Shown one piece after another: positions 1-10,279 of a DNA stretch of 64,000 nt. How positions within the stretch are numbered: position 1 is the stretch's first letter; every line of letters begins with the position of its first letter. The DNA lies in contig NZ_WIJP01000002.1 in the NCBI RefSeq assembly GCF_009496155.1, forward strand, positions 1 to 64,000, in the 5' to 3' direction. The translations under genes were made by a program, and so were the position numbers. The notes beneath the pieces were generated by a model. That model searched no databases. It was not told the origin of the DNA and worked only from the letters and a program-made list of their open reading frames with translations. The stretch comes from Streptococcus mitis. GTDB taxonomy: Bacteria > Bacillota > Bacilli > Lactobacillales > Streptococcaceae.

Positions 1-127
1 TTTATGTTTTGTCATAGTGGACCTCATTTCTAACTCAAACGTCTCATACTTAATTCCACCATAAAAATCCGTTTTAGACTAATTTCCACTTCGGTTGGGC
101 AAGTGGAAGTTACTTTGAGAAGTTACC
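1..127 (-). mobile_element. IS30-family element, left end only (copy 1, cut by window edge)
   Basis: The reverse complement of this stretch matches the left end of the complete IS30-type unit at 31572 almost base for base, with a handful of differences. It carries the same inner terminal repeat (35-60), the same outer segment (61-127) and the first codons of the transposase (start codon complement at 12-14). The element therefore continues to the left of the window in minus orientation. It lies opposite to the copy at 31572, so the two left ends face each other across tig to efp. Confidence 0.9.
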
Positions 128-162
128 GTACCTTTCCTATCATTGAAAAGCGCATTCATTAC

Positions 163-192
163 TTGAAAAAAGTCGTCCATTTATGTTATAAT
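163..192 (+). promoter_or_regulatory. tig promoter
   Basis: TTGAAA (163-168) and TATAAT (187-192) with an 18-bp spacer and an extended -10 (TGT just before TATAAT). It lies 37 bases upstream of the tig start, which has AAGGAGA as ribosome site. The IS end stops about 35 bp before the -35, so the promoter itself is intact. Confidence 0.8.
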
Positions 193-229
193 AGACTGTA
201 TTTAAAAAATTTTAAGGAGAAATGACAGA

Positions 230-1513
230 ATGTCTGTATCATTTGAAAACAAAGAAACAAACCGTGGTGTCTTGACTTTCACTATCTCTCAAGACCAAAT
301 TAAACCAGAATTTGATCGTGTCTTCAACTCAGTGAAGAAATCTCTTAATGTTCCAGGTTTCCGTAAAGGTCACCTTCCACGTCCTATCTTCGACAAAAAA
401 TTTGGTGAAGAATCACTTTATCAAGACGTTATGAACGCTCTTTTGCCAAACGCTTATGAAGCAGCTGTAAAAGAAGCTGGTCTTGAAGTGGTTGCTCAAC
501 CAAAAATTGACGTGACTTCAATGGAAAAAGGTCAAGACTGGGTTATCACAGCTGAAGTCGTTACAAAACCTGAAGTAAAATTAGGTGACTACAAAAACCT
601 TGAAGTATCAGTAGATGTAGAAAAAGAAGTAACTGACGCTGACGTTGAAGAGCGTATCGAACGCGAACGCAACAACTTGGCTGAATTGGTTATCAAAGAA
701 GCTGCTGCTGAAAACGGCGACACTGTTGTCATCGACTTCGTTGGTTCTATCGACGGTGTTGAATTTGACGGTGGAAAAGGTGAAAACTTCTCACTTGGAC
801 TTGGTTCAGGTCAATTCATCCCAGGTTTCGAAGACCAATTGGTAGGTCACTCAGCTGGTGAAACTGTTGATGTTATCGTAACATTCCCAGAAGACTACCA
901 AGCAGAAGACCTTGCAGGTAAAGAAGCTAAATTCGTGACAACTATCCACGAAGTAAAAGCTAAAGAAGTTCCAGCTCTTGACGATGAGCTTGCAAAAGAC
1001 ATCGACGAAGAAGTTGAAACACTTGCTGAATTGAAAGAAAAATACCGTAACGAATTGGCTGCTGCTAAAGAAGAAGCTTACAAAGATGCAGTTGAAGGTG
1101 CAGCAATTGATAAAGCTGTAGAAAATGCTGAAATCGTAGAACTTCCAGAAGAAATGATTCACGAAGAAGTTCACCGTTCAGTAAACGAATTCCTTGGAAA
1201 CTTGCAACGTCAAGGTATCAACCCTGATATGTATTTCCAAATCACTGGAACTACTCAAGAAGACCTTCACAATCAATACCAAGCAGAAGCTGAGTCACGT
1301 ACGAAGACTAACCTTGTTATCGAAGCAGTTGCGAAAGCTGAAGGATTTGACGCTACTGACGAAGAAATCCAAAAAGAAATTGAGCAATTGGCTGCAGATT
1401 ACAACATGGAAGTTGCACAAGTACAAAGCTTGCTTTCAGCTGATATGTTGAAACACGACATCACAATCAAAAAAGCTGTTGAATTGATTACAAGCACAGC
1501 AACCGTTAAATAA
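230..1513 (+). CDS. tig: Trigger factor, ribosome-bound chaperone and prolyl isomerase
   Basis: Trigger factor binds the ribosome at the peptide exit tunnel and helps nascent chains fold; in streptococci it also supports export of secreted proteins (family knowledge). The 427-residue length is the usual one. The ribosome-docking motif GFRKG is at residues 43-47. An FKBP-type isomerase domain spans roughly 150-245 (IDFVGSIDG to FVTTIHEV), followed by the charged, helical C-terminal chaperone domain. AAGGAGA precedes the ATG. It is a single gene, followed by a BOX repeat and a two-way terminator shared with recD2, which converges on it. Confidence 0.97.
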   Translation: MSVSFENKETNRGVLTFTISQDQIKPEFDRVFNSVKKSLNVPGFRKGHLPRPIFDKKFGEESLYQDVMNALLPNAYEAAVKEAGLEVVAQPKIDVTSMEKGQDWVITAEVVTKPEVKLGDYKNLEVSVDVEKEVTDADVEERIERERNNLAELVIKEAAAENGDTVVIDFVGSIDGVEFDGGKGENFSLGLGSGQFIPGFEDQLVGHSAGETVDVIVTFPEDYQAEDLAGKEAKFVTTIHEVKAKEVPALDDELAKDIDEEVETLAELKEKYRNELAAAKEEAYKDAVEGAAIDKAVENAEIVELPEEMIHEEVHRSVNEFLGNLQRQGINPDMYFQITGTTQEDLHNQYQAEAESRTKTNLVIEAVAKAEGFDATDEEIQKEIEQLAADYNMEVAQVQSLLSADMLKHDITIKKAVELITSTATVK

Positions 1514-1517
1514 TCTT

Positions 1518-1622
1518 ATACTCTTCGAAAATCTCTTCAAACCACGTCAGCGTCGCCTTACCGTACTCAAGTACAGCTTGCGGCTATCTTCCTAGTTTGC
1601 TCTTTGATTTTCACTGAGTATT
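1518..1622 (+). repeat. BOX element, boxA-boxC form
   Basis: Begins ATACTCTTCGAAAATCTC and ends near TTTTCACTGAGTAT, the two conserved BOX ends. The boxA part holds the sequence used for BOX typing primers (around 1546-1565). No boxB is present. It sits between the tig stop and the tig/recD2 terminator. Confidence 0.9.
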
Positions 1623-1631
1623 CATAAACAA

Positions 1632-1656
1632 AAATCCCACCTGAATTGGTGGGTTT
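1632..1656. terminator. Two-way terminator between tig and recD2
   Basis: An AATCCCACC / GGTGGGTTTT hairpin with A-run on the left and T-run on the right, placed between convergent genes. Confidence 0.8.
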
Positions 1657-1665
1657 TCTGATGCA

Positions 1666-4032
1666 CTATTTTCCAAAAATCTCTTTGAGGTCTGCGTCTG
1701 TAATCCCAATCATGGCTGGGATGCTGTCCCAGTTTTCTTCGGTTAAGATGTAGGATTGTTCAGAGGTATTTGATGTGGCTGTTTCAGAGAATGCTTGTTG
1801 CTTTTCTTCAACATTCTCCAGTAGATCACTGAAGCGTTCAATCAGATAGGTTTTTCGGGCAGTTCCGATGTGTTGGGTAGCATAGTCGAAGGCCTGTAAT
1901 TCGCCTAGTAAGATAAGCTTGCTTTTGGCGCGTGTAATGGCTGTGTAGATGAGATTGCGCTCCAGCATACGCCTGCTAGCACTGGTAATCGGTAGGATGA
2001 CAACAGGGAACTCGCTTCCCTGAGACTTATGGATACTCATGGCATAGGCCAAGCGAATCTTGTACCATTCGTTACGTGGGTAAGAGATTTCGTCGCCATC
2101 AAAATCAATGACAATCTCGTCTTGTTTCGACTCGGTGTATTTACTAGGAATCAGGTCTGTGATAGCTCCCAAATCTCCATTAAAGACATTGATTTCAGCA
2201 TCGTTGACCAAATGAATGACCTTGTCTCCCTTACGATAGTGGCACTGGGGAGCTTCAAAACTAAGTTGGTCTTTTTGTGGTGGATTGAGCAGGTCTTGCA
2301 TGAGCTGGTTGATAGCATCAATCCCTGCTGTTCCTCGGTACATGGGAGCTAGAACCTGAATATCACGAGCAGGGATACCACTTCTGAGGGCTGCGCCTAA
2401 AATCTTTTCAATAGTAGCAGGAATATGCCCACTAGCAATTTCAAAGTAGGAACGGTCAGCTTTTTTCTGGGTGAAATCAGCTGGCAAGATTCCCTGCCGA
2501 ATCTGACTTGCTAGGGTGACGATGGTTGATTCTTCGCTTTGTCGGTAAATTTTTTCCAAGCGAGTCTGAGGAATCAAGGGAATATGAAGCAAATCCGCTA
2601 GAACCTGTCCAGGGCTGACAGAAGGCAACTGGTCGCTGTCGCCCACGATGAGAATTTTACTGTTAGAAGAGATGTTGGAGAAGAGTTGATTGGCCAGCCA
2701 AGTATCCACCATGGAAAATTCATCTACGATGATAAAGTCGGCATCCAGATAATCTTCCAGATGACTGGTATCATCGTCACCTGTCATTCCTAAATGACGG
2801 TGTATGGTCGCGCTAGGCAAGCCTGTCAATTCATTCATGCGCCGAGCGGCTCGGCCAGTTGGAGCAGCAAGAAGAATCGGCAGGTTGCTTTTCTTCCTGA
2901 GGTCAAGTCCTTCCAAAAGGGCATGAACAGCGATGATACCATTGATAACAGTTGTCTTACCAGTACCAGGCCCACCTGTCAGGATAAAGACCTTATTCTG
3001 GATAGCATCGCAGATAGCCTGTTTTTGAATGCTATCATACTCAATCCCCAGCTCTTCTTCAACAGTAGAGATATGTTTTTGAATGGTTTCTAAATCCTGA
3101 CTCTTCTGCTTTCCTTTTTCAAGGATACGAACCAAGTGACTGCGGATGCCTTCCTCAGCGAAAAAGAGGCTGTTGTCAAAAATCTTGGTATCAACCTGCT
3201 GAACCTTGTCTTCTTCAATCAGGTAGGAGAGTTCTTGGGCCACTTGGCTGGGATCCAGTTCCACGGGGCGAGAAGATTCAAGAAGAGTAAGAGTTTGTTC
3301 CAGCAAGTCCCGTGCTTCAACATAGGTGTCCCCTGTTTCCATACAGGCCTGAAAAAGACTATGTACTAGACCTGCACGAAAGCGCTCAGGAGCCTGACTT
3401 TCGATGCCAAGTTCCTCTGCTAATTGGTCAGCAATGGTAAAGCCCAAACCCTTGATATCCTCAACCAACTGGTAGGGATAATTTTCAACCACATCAAGAG
3501 TTTCTTCCTTGTAAAAGTCTTGAATCTGAAAGGCTAATTTATTGGGAATGCCGTAGTTGGCTAGTTTGGCCAAAACCATCTCGGTTCCGTAGTTGAGACG
3601 GAGAGTAGAGACGAAAGCCTCGCGATTTTTGGCAGAGAGTCCTGAGATGCCTTCTAGCTTTTCTGGGTGTTGCAAAATTTCGTCAATGGTATTGTCGCCA
3701 TAGGTGTCCACGATTTTTTGAGCTGTCTTGAGACCAATCCCCTTGAAATGGCTACTTGAAAAGTACTTGACCAAGCCCTTGCTAGTTGGTTTTGCGCGTT
3801 CATAACGGCTAATTTGCAGTTGTTCCCCATACTTGGAGTGCTGGATAATTTGTCCCCAAAAAGTATAGTCTTCGCCCTCAATCACATCAGCCATGGTACC
3901 CGTGACAATAATTTCAAAATCATCAAAATCCTCTGCGTCCGTATCTTCGATTTCTAGGAGGAGGATGCGATAAAAATTGCTGGGATTTTCAAAAATAATC
4001 CGTTCAATGGTTCCTGAAAAATAAACTTCCAT
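1666..4032 (-). CDS. recD2: RecD2-type DNA helicase (RecD-like ATPase)
   Basis: A superfamily 1 5'-3' helicase of the RecD2 type, which acts in DNA repair without RecBC (family knowledge). Visible features are an N-terminal OB-like part, helix-hairpin-helix repeats near residues 90-215, a Walker A motif GGPGTGKT near residue 353, a Walker B region VDEFSMVD, and late helicase motifs including SMHKSQGSEF-like sequence. I chose the MEVYFSG start (788 aa) because AGGAATCTT precedes it; an in-frame start 18 codons upstream falls close to a BOX repeat and has no ribosome site. It lies downstream of lepB and is separated from it by a terminator and BOX. Confidence 0.92.
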   Translation of the reverse strand: MEVYFSGTIERIIFENPSNFYRILLLEIEDTDAEDFDDFEIIVTGTMADVIEGEDYTFWGQIIQHSKYGEQLQISRYERAKPTSKGLVKYFSSSHFKGIGLKTAQKIVDTYGDNTIDEILQHPEKLEGISGLSAKNREAFVSTLRLNYGTEMVLAKLANYGIPNKLAFQIQDFYKEETLDVVENYPYQLVEDIKGLGFTIADQLAEELGIESQAPERFRAGLVHSLFQACMETGDTYVEARDLLEQTLTLLESSRPVELDPSQVAQELSYLIEEDKVQQVDTKIFDNSLFFAEEGIRSHLVRILEKGKQKSQDLETIQKHISTVEEELGIEYDSIQKQAICDAIQNKVFILTGGPGTGKTTVINGIIAVHALLEGLDLRKKSNLPILLAAPTGRAARRMNELTGLPSATIHRHLGMTGDDDTSHLEDYLDADFIIVDEFSMVDTWLANQLFSNISSNSKILIVGDSDQLPSVSPGQVLADLLHIPLIPQTRLEKIYRQSEESTIVTLASQIRQGILPADFTQKKADRSYFEIASGHIPATIEKILGAALRSGIPARDIQVLAPMYRGTAGIDAINQLMQDLLNPPQKDQLSFEAPQCHYRKGDKVIHLVNDAEINVFNGDLGAITDLIPSKYTESKQDEIVIDFDGDEISYPRNEWYKIRLAYAMSIHKSQGSEFPVVILPITSASRRMLERNLIYTAITRAKSKLILLGELQAFDYATQHIGTARKTYLIERFSDLLENVEEKQQAFSETATSNTSEQSYILTEENWDSIPAMIGITDADLKEIFGK

Positions 4033-4063
4033 AAGATTCCTTTGCATAAATAGGTGAGAGTTA

Positions 4064-4178
4064 ATACTCTTCGAAAATCTCTTCAAACCACGTCAGCTTC
4101 CATCTGCAACCTCAAAACAGTATTTTGAGCAGCCTGCGGCTAGCTTCCTAGTTTGCTCTTTGATTTTCATTGAGTATA
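4064..4178 (+). repeat. BOX element
   Basis: Starts ATACTCTTCGAAAATCTC and ends CATTGAGTAT, with one partial boxB-like segment between. It occupies the recD2-lepB gap, immediately upstream of the recD2 ribosome site in the direction of transcription. Confidence 0.9.
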
Positions 4179-4235
4179 ACTTTGTTTTTATCCTAGTTAG
4201 ACTGGGTAGTGAATAATCATCGTCTCACGATAGAA

Positions 4236-4269
4236 GAAGAGGCTGAGATTCTTGCTTCTCGGCCTCTTA
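4236..4269 (-). terminator. Terminator after lepB
   Basis: On the minus strand AAGAGGCCGAGA pairs with TCTCAGCCTCTT, followed by a short pyrimidine run. It lies just past the lepB stop. Confidence 0.65.
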
Positions 4270-4275
4270 GGTCTC

Positions 4276-4890
4276 TTAAAATGTTCCGATACGGGTGATT
4301 GGCCAGAAGCGGAATTTAGCTTCCCCTGTGATATCTTTTGCTTTGAAGGTACCTACGTGGCGGCTGTCGCTCGAAACCAAGCGGTCATCTCCGAGGAGGA
4401 GGTATTCTCCTTCTGGGACAGTAAAGCTGAAGTTGGTGTTATAGTTGACATCAACTGTGAAGGCTTGGGCTTTTTGAGCAATACTCCTAAAGAAAGTGCC
4501 TTTATTTCCTTCAAATCCCTTGCCTGAGTATGTGCTTTGGAGTTTGTCGTCCTTGAAACGTTTGATGTAGTCAGCTAGGTAAGGTTCGTCTGTCTCTTTA
4601 TCATTGATGTAAAGTTTATCGTTTTCGTAACGAATAGTATCGCCAGGCATTCCGATGACACGCTTGACGATGTCCTTATTGCCATCTTCCTCATGGGCAA
4701 CCACGATATCAAAACGGTCAATAGGGAGGTGTTTGACAACAAAGAGGATTTCGCCATCCGCTAGAGTTGGATCCATGGAATGGCCTTCTACGCGGACATT
4801 GCTCCAAAAAAAGATACGACTTAAAGCTAGTAATGACAGAATCAGGAGGAATAATCCCCACTCTTTTAAGAAATGTTTAAATGAATTCAT
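4276..4890 (-). CDS. lepB: Signal peptidase I
   Basis: A membrane serine protease that removes signal peptides from exported proteins. The 204-residue protein has one N-terminal membrane anchor (about residues 11-29). The nucleophile is Ser38 in EGHSMDPT, and the general base is Lys76 in the KRVIGMPGD box. The later GDDR and SDSRHVG boxes typical of the S26 family are present. The gene starts 3 bases after the rnhC stop, so the two are co-transcribed and probably translationally coupled. Confidence 0.96.
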   Translation of the reverse strand: MNSFKHFLKEWGLFLLILSLLALSRIFFWSNVRVEGHSMDPTLADGEILFVVKHLPIDRFDIVVAHEEDGNKDIVKRVIGMPGDTIRYENDKLYINDKETDEPYLADYIKRFKDDKLQSTYSGKGFEGNKGTFFRSIAQKAQAFTVDVNYNTNFSFTVPEGEYLLLGDDRLVSSDSRHVGTFKAKDITGEAKFRFWPITRIGTF

Positions 4891-4893
4891 AAC

Positions 4894-5775
4894 TTACCTT
4901 TCTAAGCGTTTTTTCGCTTTTTCAGTATTTTTAAAGTGCAGTTTGGCGCAGAAGTTAAGTCCTTGCATACCATAGGCTTGCAAAATCTGGCTAGCCACCT
5001 TATCAGAAGCCGTTCCAGCTCCACTTGGAAGTTGATAGCCCAGTTCTCGTCCCAGATTTTCAAGATTTTCCAGAAAGAGATCACGCGCAATGATAGAAGA
5101 AACTGCGACAGCCAAGTATTTGCCCTCAGCCTTTTCTTCTAAGCTGATAGGATTGCTGAAACGATTGGCCTCTTGTGCCAAGTACTTGTCATAATTTTTA
5201 GCACTGGTAAAGGCATCAATCACAATTTTCTCAGGCTGAATGCCTTTTTGAAGGAGGAGATAGATAGCCTGATTATGGAGGGCAACCTTAACCGAAACAG
5301 CGTTGTAGCGGTCCCCGATGACCTCGTTGTACTTGCTTGGTGAGAGAAGCAGTGCCTGGTGCTGGATTTTTTCTTTGAGGATAGGGGCAATCTGACGAAT
5401 CTTTTGGTCGGTCAGAGTTTTAGAATCCCCCACACCGAGTTTTCGCAAGAAGTCGTGCTGGTCAGGTGTGACAAAGGAAGCCACAACTGCAAGCCCACCA
5501 AAGTAGGAACCATTTCCAACCTCATCCGTCCCAATCAAAGGAAGATTTTGTCCGCTGGTTTCCTCTACAACGTGATAGCCAAAGAAAATAGCATATTTCT
5601 CGGCTCCTTCCCCCTGAAGCAAGACCTTTCCAGAAGTATAGATAGAAACGGTAGCTTGAGGTAGTCGTAAAAAGTAGCGGATATAGGGATTTTTGCTGGG
5701 AGCCAGACTAGTTTGATAGTGTTCAAGAAAAGCCTGAATCTCCTTTTCGCTTGGTGTGAGTGTTATACTTGCCAT
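4894..5775 (-). CDS. rnhC: Ribonuclease HIII
   Basis: Cleaves RNA in RNA-DNA hybrids. The 293-residue protein has the extra N-terminal TBP-like substrate-binding part that separates RNase HIII from HII, then the catalytic domain opening with [13 protein letters not shown] (acidic residues Asp84 and Glu85). [10 protein letters not shown] and the SSIIARDLF region supply further active-site residues. It is divergent from zapA, with an 86-bp shared promoter region. It heads an rnhC-lepB unit. Confidence 0.94.
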   Translation of the reverse strand: MASITLTPSEKEIQAFLEHYQTSLAPSKNPYIRYFLRLPQATVSIYTSGKVLLQGEGAEKYAIFFGYHVVEETSGQNLPLIGTDEVGNGSYFGGLAVVASFVTPDQHDFLRKLGVGDSKTLTDQKIRQIAPILKEKIQHQALLLSPSKYNEVIGDRYNAVSVKVALHNQAIYLLLQKGIQPEKIVIDAFTSAKNYDKYLAQEANRFSNPISLEEKAEGKYLAVAVSSIIARDLFLENLENLGRELGYQLPSGAGTASDKVASQILQAYGMQGLNFCAKLHFKNTEKAKKRLER

Positions 5776-5815
5776 AGTTTCTATTGTACCATAAAAGCAG
5801 GCAAATTTGTAAAAA

Positions 5816-5844
5816 CTGACAAAGTTAGCGAATTTTGGTATAAT
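5816..5844 (+). promoter_or_regulatory. zapA-cvpA promoter
   Basis: CTGACA (5816-5821) and TATAAT (5839-5844) with a 17-bp spacer and TGG extension of the -10. A weaker minus-strand TACAAT with TGG extension lies at about 5786-5791 and could serve rnhC. Confidence 0.75.
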
Positions 5845-5861
5845 ATCGTGAGGTGAATTTT

Positions 5862-6164
5862 ATGGCAAATCTAAATCGATTCAAATTTACATTCGGGAAA
5901 AAATCATTAACCTTGACAAGCGAGCATGATAACCTTTTTATGGAGGAAATCGCCAAGGTTGCGACAGAAAAATACCAAGCAATTAAAGAACAAATGCCTA
6001 GTGCAGACGATGAAACAATCGCTCTTTTGTTGGCAGTCAACTGTTTATCAACTCAGCTCAGCCGTGAGATTGAATTTGACGATAAGGAGCAAGAGCTAGA
6101 AGAACTCCGTCACAAGCTTGTGACTTGCAAGCAAGAACAGAGCAAGATTGAGGATTCCTTATGA
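5862..6164 (+). CDS. zapA: ZapA-like cell division protein
   Basis: A 100-residue protein with the ZapA pattern: a short N-terminal beta part (NLNRFKFTFGKKSLTLTSE) and a long C-terminal coiled coil rich in Glu, Lys and Gln. ZapA cross-links FtsZ filaments (family knowledge). The start MANLNRF is preferred over a codon three positions earlier because GAGGTGA sits 5 bases ahead of it. The stop overlaps the cvpA start by 4 bases. Confidence 0.8.
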   Translation: MANLNRFKFTFGKKSLTLTSEHDNLFMEEIAKVATEKYQAIKEQMPSADDETIALLLAVNCLSTQLSREIEFDDKEQELEELRHKLVTCKQEQSKIEDSL

Positions 6165-6709
6165 TTTCACTCCTTCTTCTATTGGTCTTGGCTTGGGGAT
6201 TTTATATCGGCTATCGGAGAGGCCTGCTCTTACAGGTTTATTACCTGATTTCAGCCATGGCATCGGCTTTTATGGCTGGCCAGTTTTACAAGGGGCTTGG
6301 AGAACAGTTCCATTTATTGCTCCCTTATGCAAATCCGCAGGAAGGTCAGGGAACTTTCTTTTTCCCATCGGATCAACTCTTTCAGCTGGATAAGGTCTTT
6401 TACGCAGGGATCGGCTACTTGCTTGTATTTGGGATTGTCTATAGCATCGGCCGTTTGCTTGGTCTCCTCTTACACTTGATTCCTAGTAAAAAACTGGGTG
6501 GAAAGTTGTTCCAAGTTTCAGCAGGGATCTTGTCCATGTTGGTGACCTTATTTGTCTTGCAAATGGCCTTGACAATCTTGGCGACCATTCCCATGGAAGC
6601 TATACAAAATCCTCTTGAAAAGAGTATCGTTGCAAAACACATCATCCAGAGCATACCAGTAACAACCAGTTGGCTCAAACAAATCTGGGTGACAAATTTA
6701 ATCGGATAA
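6161..6709 (+). CDS. cvpA: CvpA family membrane protein
   Basis: A 182-residue protein with four hydrophobic segments and the CvpA-type opening (LLLLVLAWGFYIGYRRGLL). Members of this family are linked to colicin V production in enterics; their role in streptococci is unclear. It overlaps zapA by 4 bases and is followed by a hairpin terminator, so zapA-cvpA form a two-gene unit. Confidence 0.85.
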   Translation: MISLLLLLVLAWGFYIGYRRGLLLQVYYLISAMASAFMAGQFYKGLGEQFHLLLPYANPQEGQGTFFFPSDQLFQLDKVFYAGIGYLLVFGIVYSIGRLLGLLLHLIPSKKLGGKLFQVSAGILSMLVTLFVLQMALTILATIPMEAIQNPLEKSIVAKHIIQSIPVTTSWLKQIWVTNLIG

Positions 6710-6741
6710 AAAGGGCAGGAGTTTTCCTAGCCCTTTGTTTA
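6708..6741 (+). terminator. Terminator after cvpA
   Basis: AAAGGGC pairs with GCCCTTT around a GGA/TCC inner stem, followed by GTTT. The stem starts at the cvpA stop. Confidence 0.75.
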
Positions 6742-6775
6742 CAGATTGACTGAATGTAAAAAGTTACTACACCTA

Positions 6776-6982
6776 ATACCCAATGAAAATCAAAGAGCAA
6801 ACTAGGAATCTAGCCGCAGGTTGCTCAAAGCACTGCTTTGAGGTTGTTGATAGAACTGACGAAGTCAGCTCAAAACACTGTTTTGAGGTTGTGGATAAGA
6901 CTGACGAAGTCAGTTACCTATACCTATGATATATACGGTAAGGCGACGCTGACGTGGTTTGAAGAGATTTTCGAAGAGTATA
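6776..6982 (-). repeat. BOX element with two boxB units
   Basis: Runs from CCAATGAAAATCAAAGAGC to TTTTCGAAGAGTATA. Two tandem boxB units are visible, each with a GAACTGACGAAGTCAG-like core and a CACTGCTTTGAGG- or CACTGTTTTGAGG-like half. It fills the gap before mutS2 and lies between cvpA and the mutS2 ribosome site, so it will be in the mutS2 leader if transcription starts upstream. Confidence 0.92.
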
Positions 6983-7007
6983 AACATTCAAAGACAAGGA
7001 AATAACG

Positions 7008-9344
7008 ATGAACAAGAAAATATTAGAAACATTAGAGTTCAATAAGGTTAAGGCCTTGTTTGAACCTCATTTGTTGACAGAGCAGGGCTTGGAGCAATTG
7101 AGACAGCTGGCTCCGACTGCCAAAGCAGATAAAATCAAACAGGCTTTTGCTGAGATGAAGGAAATGCAGGCTCTTTTCGTCGAGCAACCGCATTTCACTA
7201 TTCTCTCAACTAAGGAAATTGCAGGAGTCTGCAAGAGATTGGAGATGGGAGCGGATCTCAATATCGAGGAGTTCCTCCTCTTGAAGCGCGTGCTTCTTTC
7301 CAGCCGAGAGCTGCAAAGTTTTTATGCCAATCTGGAAAATGTCAGCTTGGAAGAGTTAGCCCTTTGGTTTGAGAAATTACACGATTTTCCGCAGTTACAA
7401 GGAAATCTCCAAGCCTTTAATGATGCAGGTTTCATTGAAAATTTTGCCAGTGAAGAATTGGCGCGCATCCGTCGAAAAATCCATGATAGTGAGAGTCAGG
7501 TACGCGATGTTTTACAGGACCTGCTCAAGCAAAAAGCGCAGATGTTGACGGAAGGAATTGTTGTCAGCAGAAATGGCCGTCAGGTTTTACCAGTTAAAAA
7601 TACCTACCGCAATAAGATTGCAGGTGTCGTTCATGATATTTCTGCTAGTGGAAATACCGTCTATATCGAACCCCGTGAGGTGGTCAAACTGAGCGAAGAT
7701 ATTGCTAGTCTGCGAGCAGATGAGCGCTATGAAATGCTTCGTATTCTCCAAGAAATCTCGGAGCGTGTCCGCCCTCATGCGGCTGAGATTGCTAATGATG
7801 CTTGGATTATCGGTCATCTGGACTTGATTCGTGCCAAGGTTCGCTTTATCCAAGAAAGGCAAGCAGTTGTTCCTCATCTGTCAGAAAATCAGGAAATTCA
7901 ATTGCTCCATGTCTGCCATCCTTTGGTCAAAAATGCTGTCGCAAATGATGTCCATTTTGGCCAAGATTTAACAGCCATTGTCATTACAGGTCCCAATACA
8001 GGTGGGAAGACCATCATGCTCAAAACTTTGGGATTGACGCAGGTTATGGCCCAGTCTGGTTTGCCGATTTTAGCAGACAGGGGAAGTCGTGTTGGTATTT
8101 TTGAAGAAATCTTTGCCGATATTGGAGATGAGCAATCTATTGAGCAGAGCTTGTCTACCTTCTCTAGCCACATGACCAATATTGTGGATATTCTTGGCAA
8201 GGTCAACCAGCATTCGCTCTTGCTCTTGGATGAGTTGGGGGCTGGTACAGACCCTCAAGAAGGAGCCGCACTTGCCATGGCCATTCTGGAGGACCTTCGC
8301 CTGCGTCAAGTCAAGACTATGGCGACCACCCACTATCCAGAACTCAAGGCCTATGGTATCGAGACAGCCTTTGTGCAAAATGCCAGCATGGAGTTTGATA
8401 CTGCAACTCTTCGCCCGACCTATCGCTTTATGCAGGGTGTTCCTGGTCGAAGCAATGCCTTTGAAATTGCCAAACGTTTAGGACTATCTGAAGTTATCGT
8501 AGGGGATGCCAGCCAGCAGGTCGATCAGGACAATGATGTCAATCGTATTATTGAGCAACTGGAAGAGCAGACGCTTGAAAGTCGTAAACGCTTGGACAAT
8601 ATCCGTGAGGTGGAGCAAGAAAATCTCAAGATGAATCGTGCTCTCAAAAAACTCTACAACGAGCTCAATCGTGAAAAGGAAACCGAGCTTAACAAGGCGC
8701 GTGAACAGGCTGCTGAGATTGTGGACATGGCTCTGAGTGAAAGTGACCAGATTCTCAAAAATCTCCACAGTAAATCTCAACTCAAGCCCCATGAAATCAT
8801 TGAAGCCAAGGCCAAGCTGAAAAAATTGGCACCTGAAAAAGTAGACTTGTCCAAAAACAAGGTACTTCAAAAGGCCAAGAAAAAACGAGCTCCAAAGGTG
8901 GGAGATGATATTGTGGTTCTCAGTTACGGTCAGCGTGGTACCTTGACCAGTCAACTCAAGGATGGCCGCTGGGAAGCCCAAGTTGGCTTGATTAAGATGA
9001 CCTTGGAAGAGAAAGAGTTTGACCTTGTTCAAGTCCAGCAAGAAAAGCCAGTTAAGAAGAAACAAGTCAATGTTGTTAAACGGACATCTGGCCGAGGCCC
9101 ACAAGCCAGACTGGACCTTCGAGGCAAACGTTATGAAGAAGCCATGAATGAGTTAGATGCCTTTATCGACCAAGCCCTGCTTAACAATATGGCTCAAGTT
9201 GATATCATCCATGGTATCGGAACAGGTGTCATCCGTGAAGGTGTCACCAAATACCTACAAAGAAACAAACATGTCAAGAGTTTCGGCTATGCCCCACAAA
9301 ATGCTGGAGGCAGTGGTGCAACTATTGTGACCTTTAAAGGATAG
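7008..9344 (+). CDS. mutS2: Endonuclease MutS2
   Basis: A MutS homologue without the mismatch-recognition domain. It is linked to suppression of recombination and, in Bacillus, to rescue of collided ribosomes (family knowledge). Seen in the 778-residue protein: core helices, an ATPase with Walker A GPNTGGKT near residue 327, [13 protein letters not shown], a long coiled coil around residues 510-610, and a C-terminal Smr nuclease domain starting [11 protein letters not shown] near residue 700 with HGIGTG. AAGGAAATAACG precedes the ATG. Confidence 0.96.
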   Translation: MNKKILETLEFNKVKALFEPHLLTEQGLEQLRQLAPTAKADKIKQAFAEMKEMQALFVEQPHFTILSTKEIAGVCKRLEMGADLNIEEFLLLKRVLLSSRELQSFYANLENVSLEELALWFEKLHDFPQLQGNLQAFNDAGFIENFASEELARIRRKIHDSESQVRDVLQDLLKQKAQMLTEGIVVSRNGRQVLPVKNTYRNKIAGVVHDISASGNTVYIEPREVVKLSEDIASLRADERYEMLRILQEISERVRPHAAEIANDAWIIGHLDLIRAKVRFIQERQAVVPHLSENQEIQLLHVCHPLVKNAVANDVHFGQDLTAIVITGPNTGGKTIMLKTLGLTQVMAQSGLPILADRGSRVGIFEEIFADIGDEQSIEQSLSTFSSHMTNIVDILGKVNQHSLLLLDELGAGTDPQEGAALAMAILEDLRLRQVKTMATTHYPELKAYGIETAFVQNASMEFDTATLRPTYRFMQGVPGRSNAFEIAKRLGLSEVIVGDASQQVDQDNDVNRIIEQLEEQTLESRKRLDNIREVEQENLKMNRALKKLYNELNREKETELNKAREQAAEIVDMALSESDQILKNLHSKSQLKPHEIIEAKAKLKKLAPEKVDLSKNKVLQKAKKKRAPKVGDDIVVLSYGQRGTLTSQLKDGRWEAQVGLIKMTLEEKEFDLVQVQQEKPVKKKQVNVVKRTSGRGPQARLDLRGKRYEEAMNELDAFIDQALLNNMAQVDIIHGIGTGVIREGVTKYLQRNKHVKSFGYAPQNAGGSGATIVTFKG

Positions 9345-9367
9345 AAGTATCATTTTTATAAATTTTA

Positions 9368-10279
9368 GTGTATAAAAGAATCGAGAAATATAGGATGGAT
9401 TTGAAAAATATAGTACAGTTAGTTGGAGATTATCATCATGTTGAAGTGTCTCCAGATGCTCATCTTGATTTGGGAGCAGATATTACAATTCGTTCGTTTA
9501 CAAGTATTGAAGTTTCAAGTGGTGCGAATTTGAAAGTAGGGAATAGGGTCTTTTTTAATGACCATTGTTCAATCCGCTGTACTGAGGAAATCACCATTGG
9601 TCATGATACAATGTTTGGGGATGGAGTACGAATTTTTGATTCGAATCATCAATTCAATAACTATCATGTGTTTAAAACTGCAATGAGCGGCGCTCCTATT
9701 CATATTGGGCGGGATTGTTGGATTGGTGCCAATACCGTTATTCTTAGAGGAGTTACTATTGGTGATAATGTCATCATAGGTGCTAATTGTCTCACCCACC
9801 AGGATATTCCTGATAATTCAATCGTCACTCATAGTGAAACATTAGCGATTAAGCCCAAGAATATTGCCAAATTCCATGCCTTTGTTTATACTTACTCGAA
9901 TCAGTTGGAAGGCTTGGAGTATTTGCTGGCTAGTTTACCTGAAGTTGATTTTCATGTTGCGGCGCCAACGAATGTTTCAGATTTTTTAAGAAGTTTTTCC
10001 AGATTTAGTAATTTTCAACTATATGAATATTGCCAATCGAGAGAGATTTCAGATCGCATTTTAGAGTTAGCTAATGTCTATCTAGATATAAACCACTGGA
10101 ATGAGGTTGATGATATTATTGGGCGTGCTTTGGCAATAGGAAAACCGATATTTGCATTTGACACAGTAGCTCATCGAACTGATGAAGGAATTCAAGTGTT
10201 TAGTATAGAGGACAAAGAGAATATGGTGATGGCCATTCGTCACCAACTAGAAAAAGTTGATAGTGGGGAGAAGGAATGA
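9368..10279 (+). CDS. Hexapeptide-repeat acyltransferase with C-terminal glycosyltransferase-accessory domain
   Basis: 303 residues. Residues 20-170 show left-handed beta-helix repeats (IGHDTM, IGRDCWIGANTVILRGVTIGDNVIIGANC) and the His-containing SNHQF motif of sugar O-acetyltransferases. Residues 175-298 form a second domain (YLDINHWNEVDDIIG, KPIFAFDTVAH) that closely resembles the C-terminal domain of the next gene. Such domains occur in glycosyltransferases for serine-rich repeat adhesins (my recollection). The start is uncertain: GTG at 9368 lacks a clear ribosome site, and ATG at 9395 has only a weak one. It overlaps the following gene by 4 bases. The AT-rich composition and absence from the pneumococcal order I remember suggest acquisition. 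Confidence 0.7.
   Translation: MYKRIEKYRMDLKNIVQLVGDYHHVEVSPDAHLDLGADITIRSFTSIEVSSGANLKVGNRVFFNDHCSIRCTEEITIGHDTMFGDGVRIFDSNHQFNNYHVFKTAMSGAPIHIGRDCWIGANTVILRGVTIGDNVIIGANCLTHQDIPDNSIVTHSETLAIKPKNIAKFHAFVYTYSNQLEGLEYLLASLPEVDFHVAAPTNVSDFLRSFSRFSNFQLYEYCQSREISDRILELANVYLDINHWNEVDDIIGRALAIGKPIFAFDTVAHRTDEGIQVFSIEDKENMVMAIRHQLEKVDSGEKE

Noticed and set aside
8484..9104. 206-codon minus-strand open frame inside mutS2
   Set aside because: Product is Leu/Phe-rich, as expected from the complement of a coiled-coil coding region. No ribosome site.
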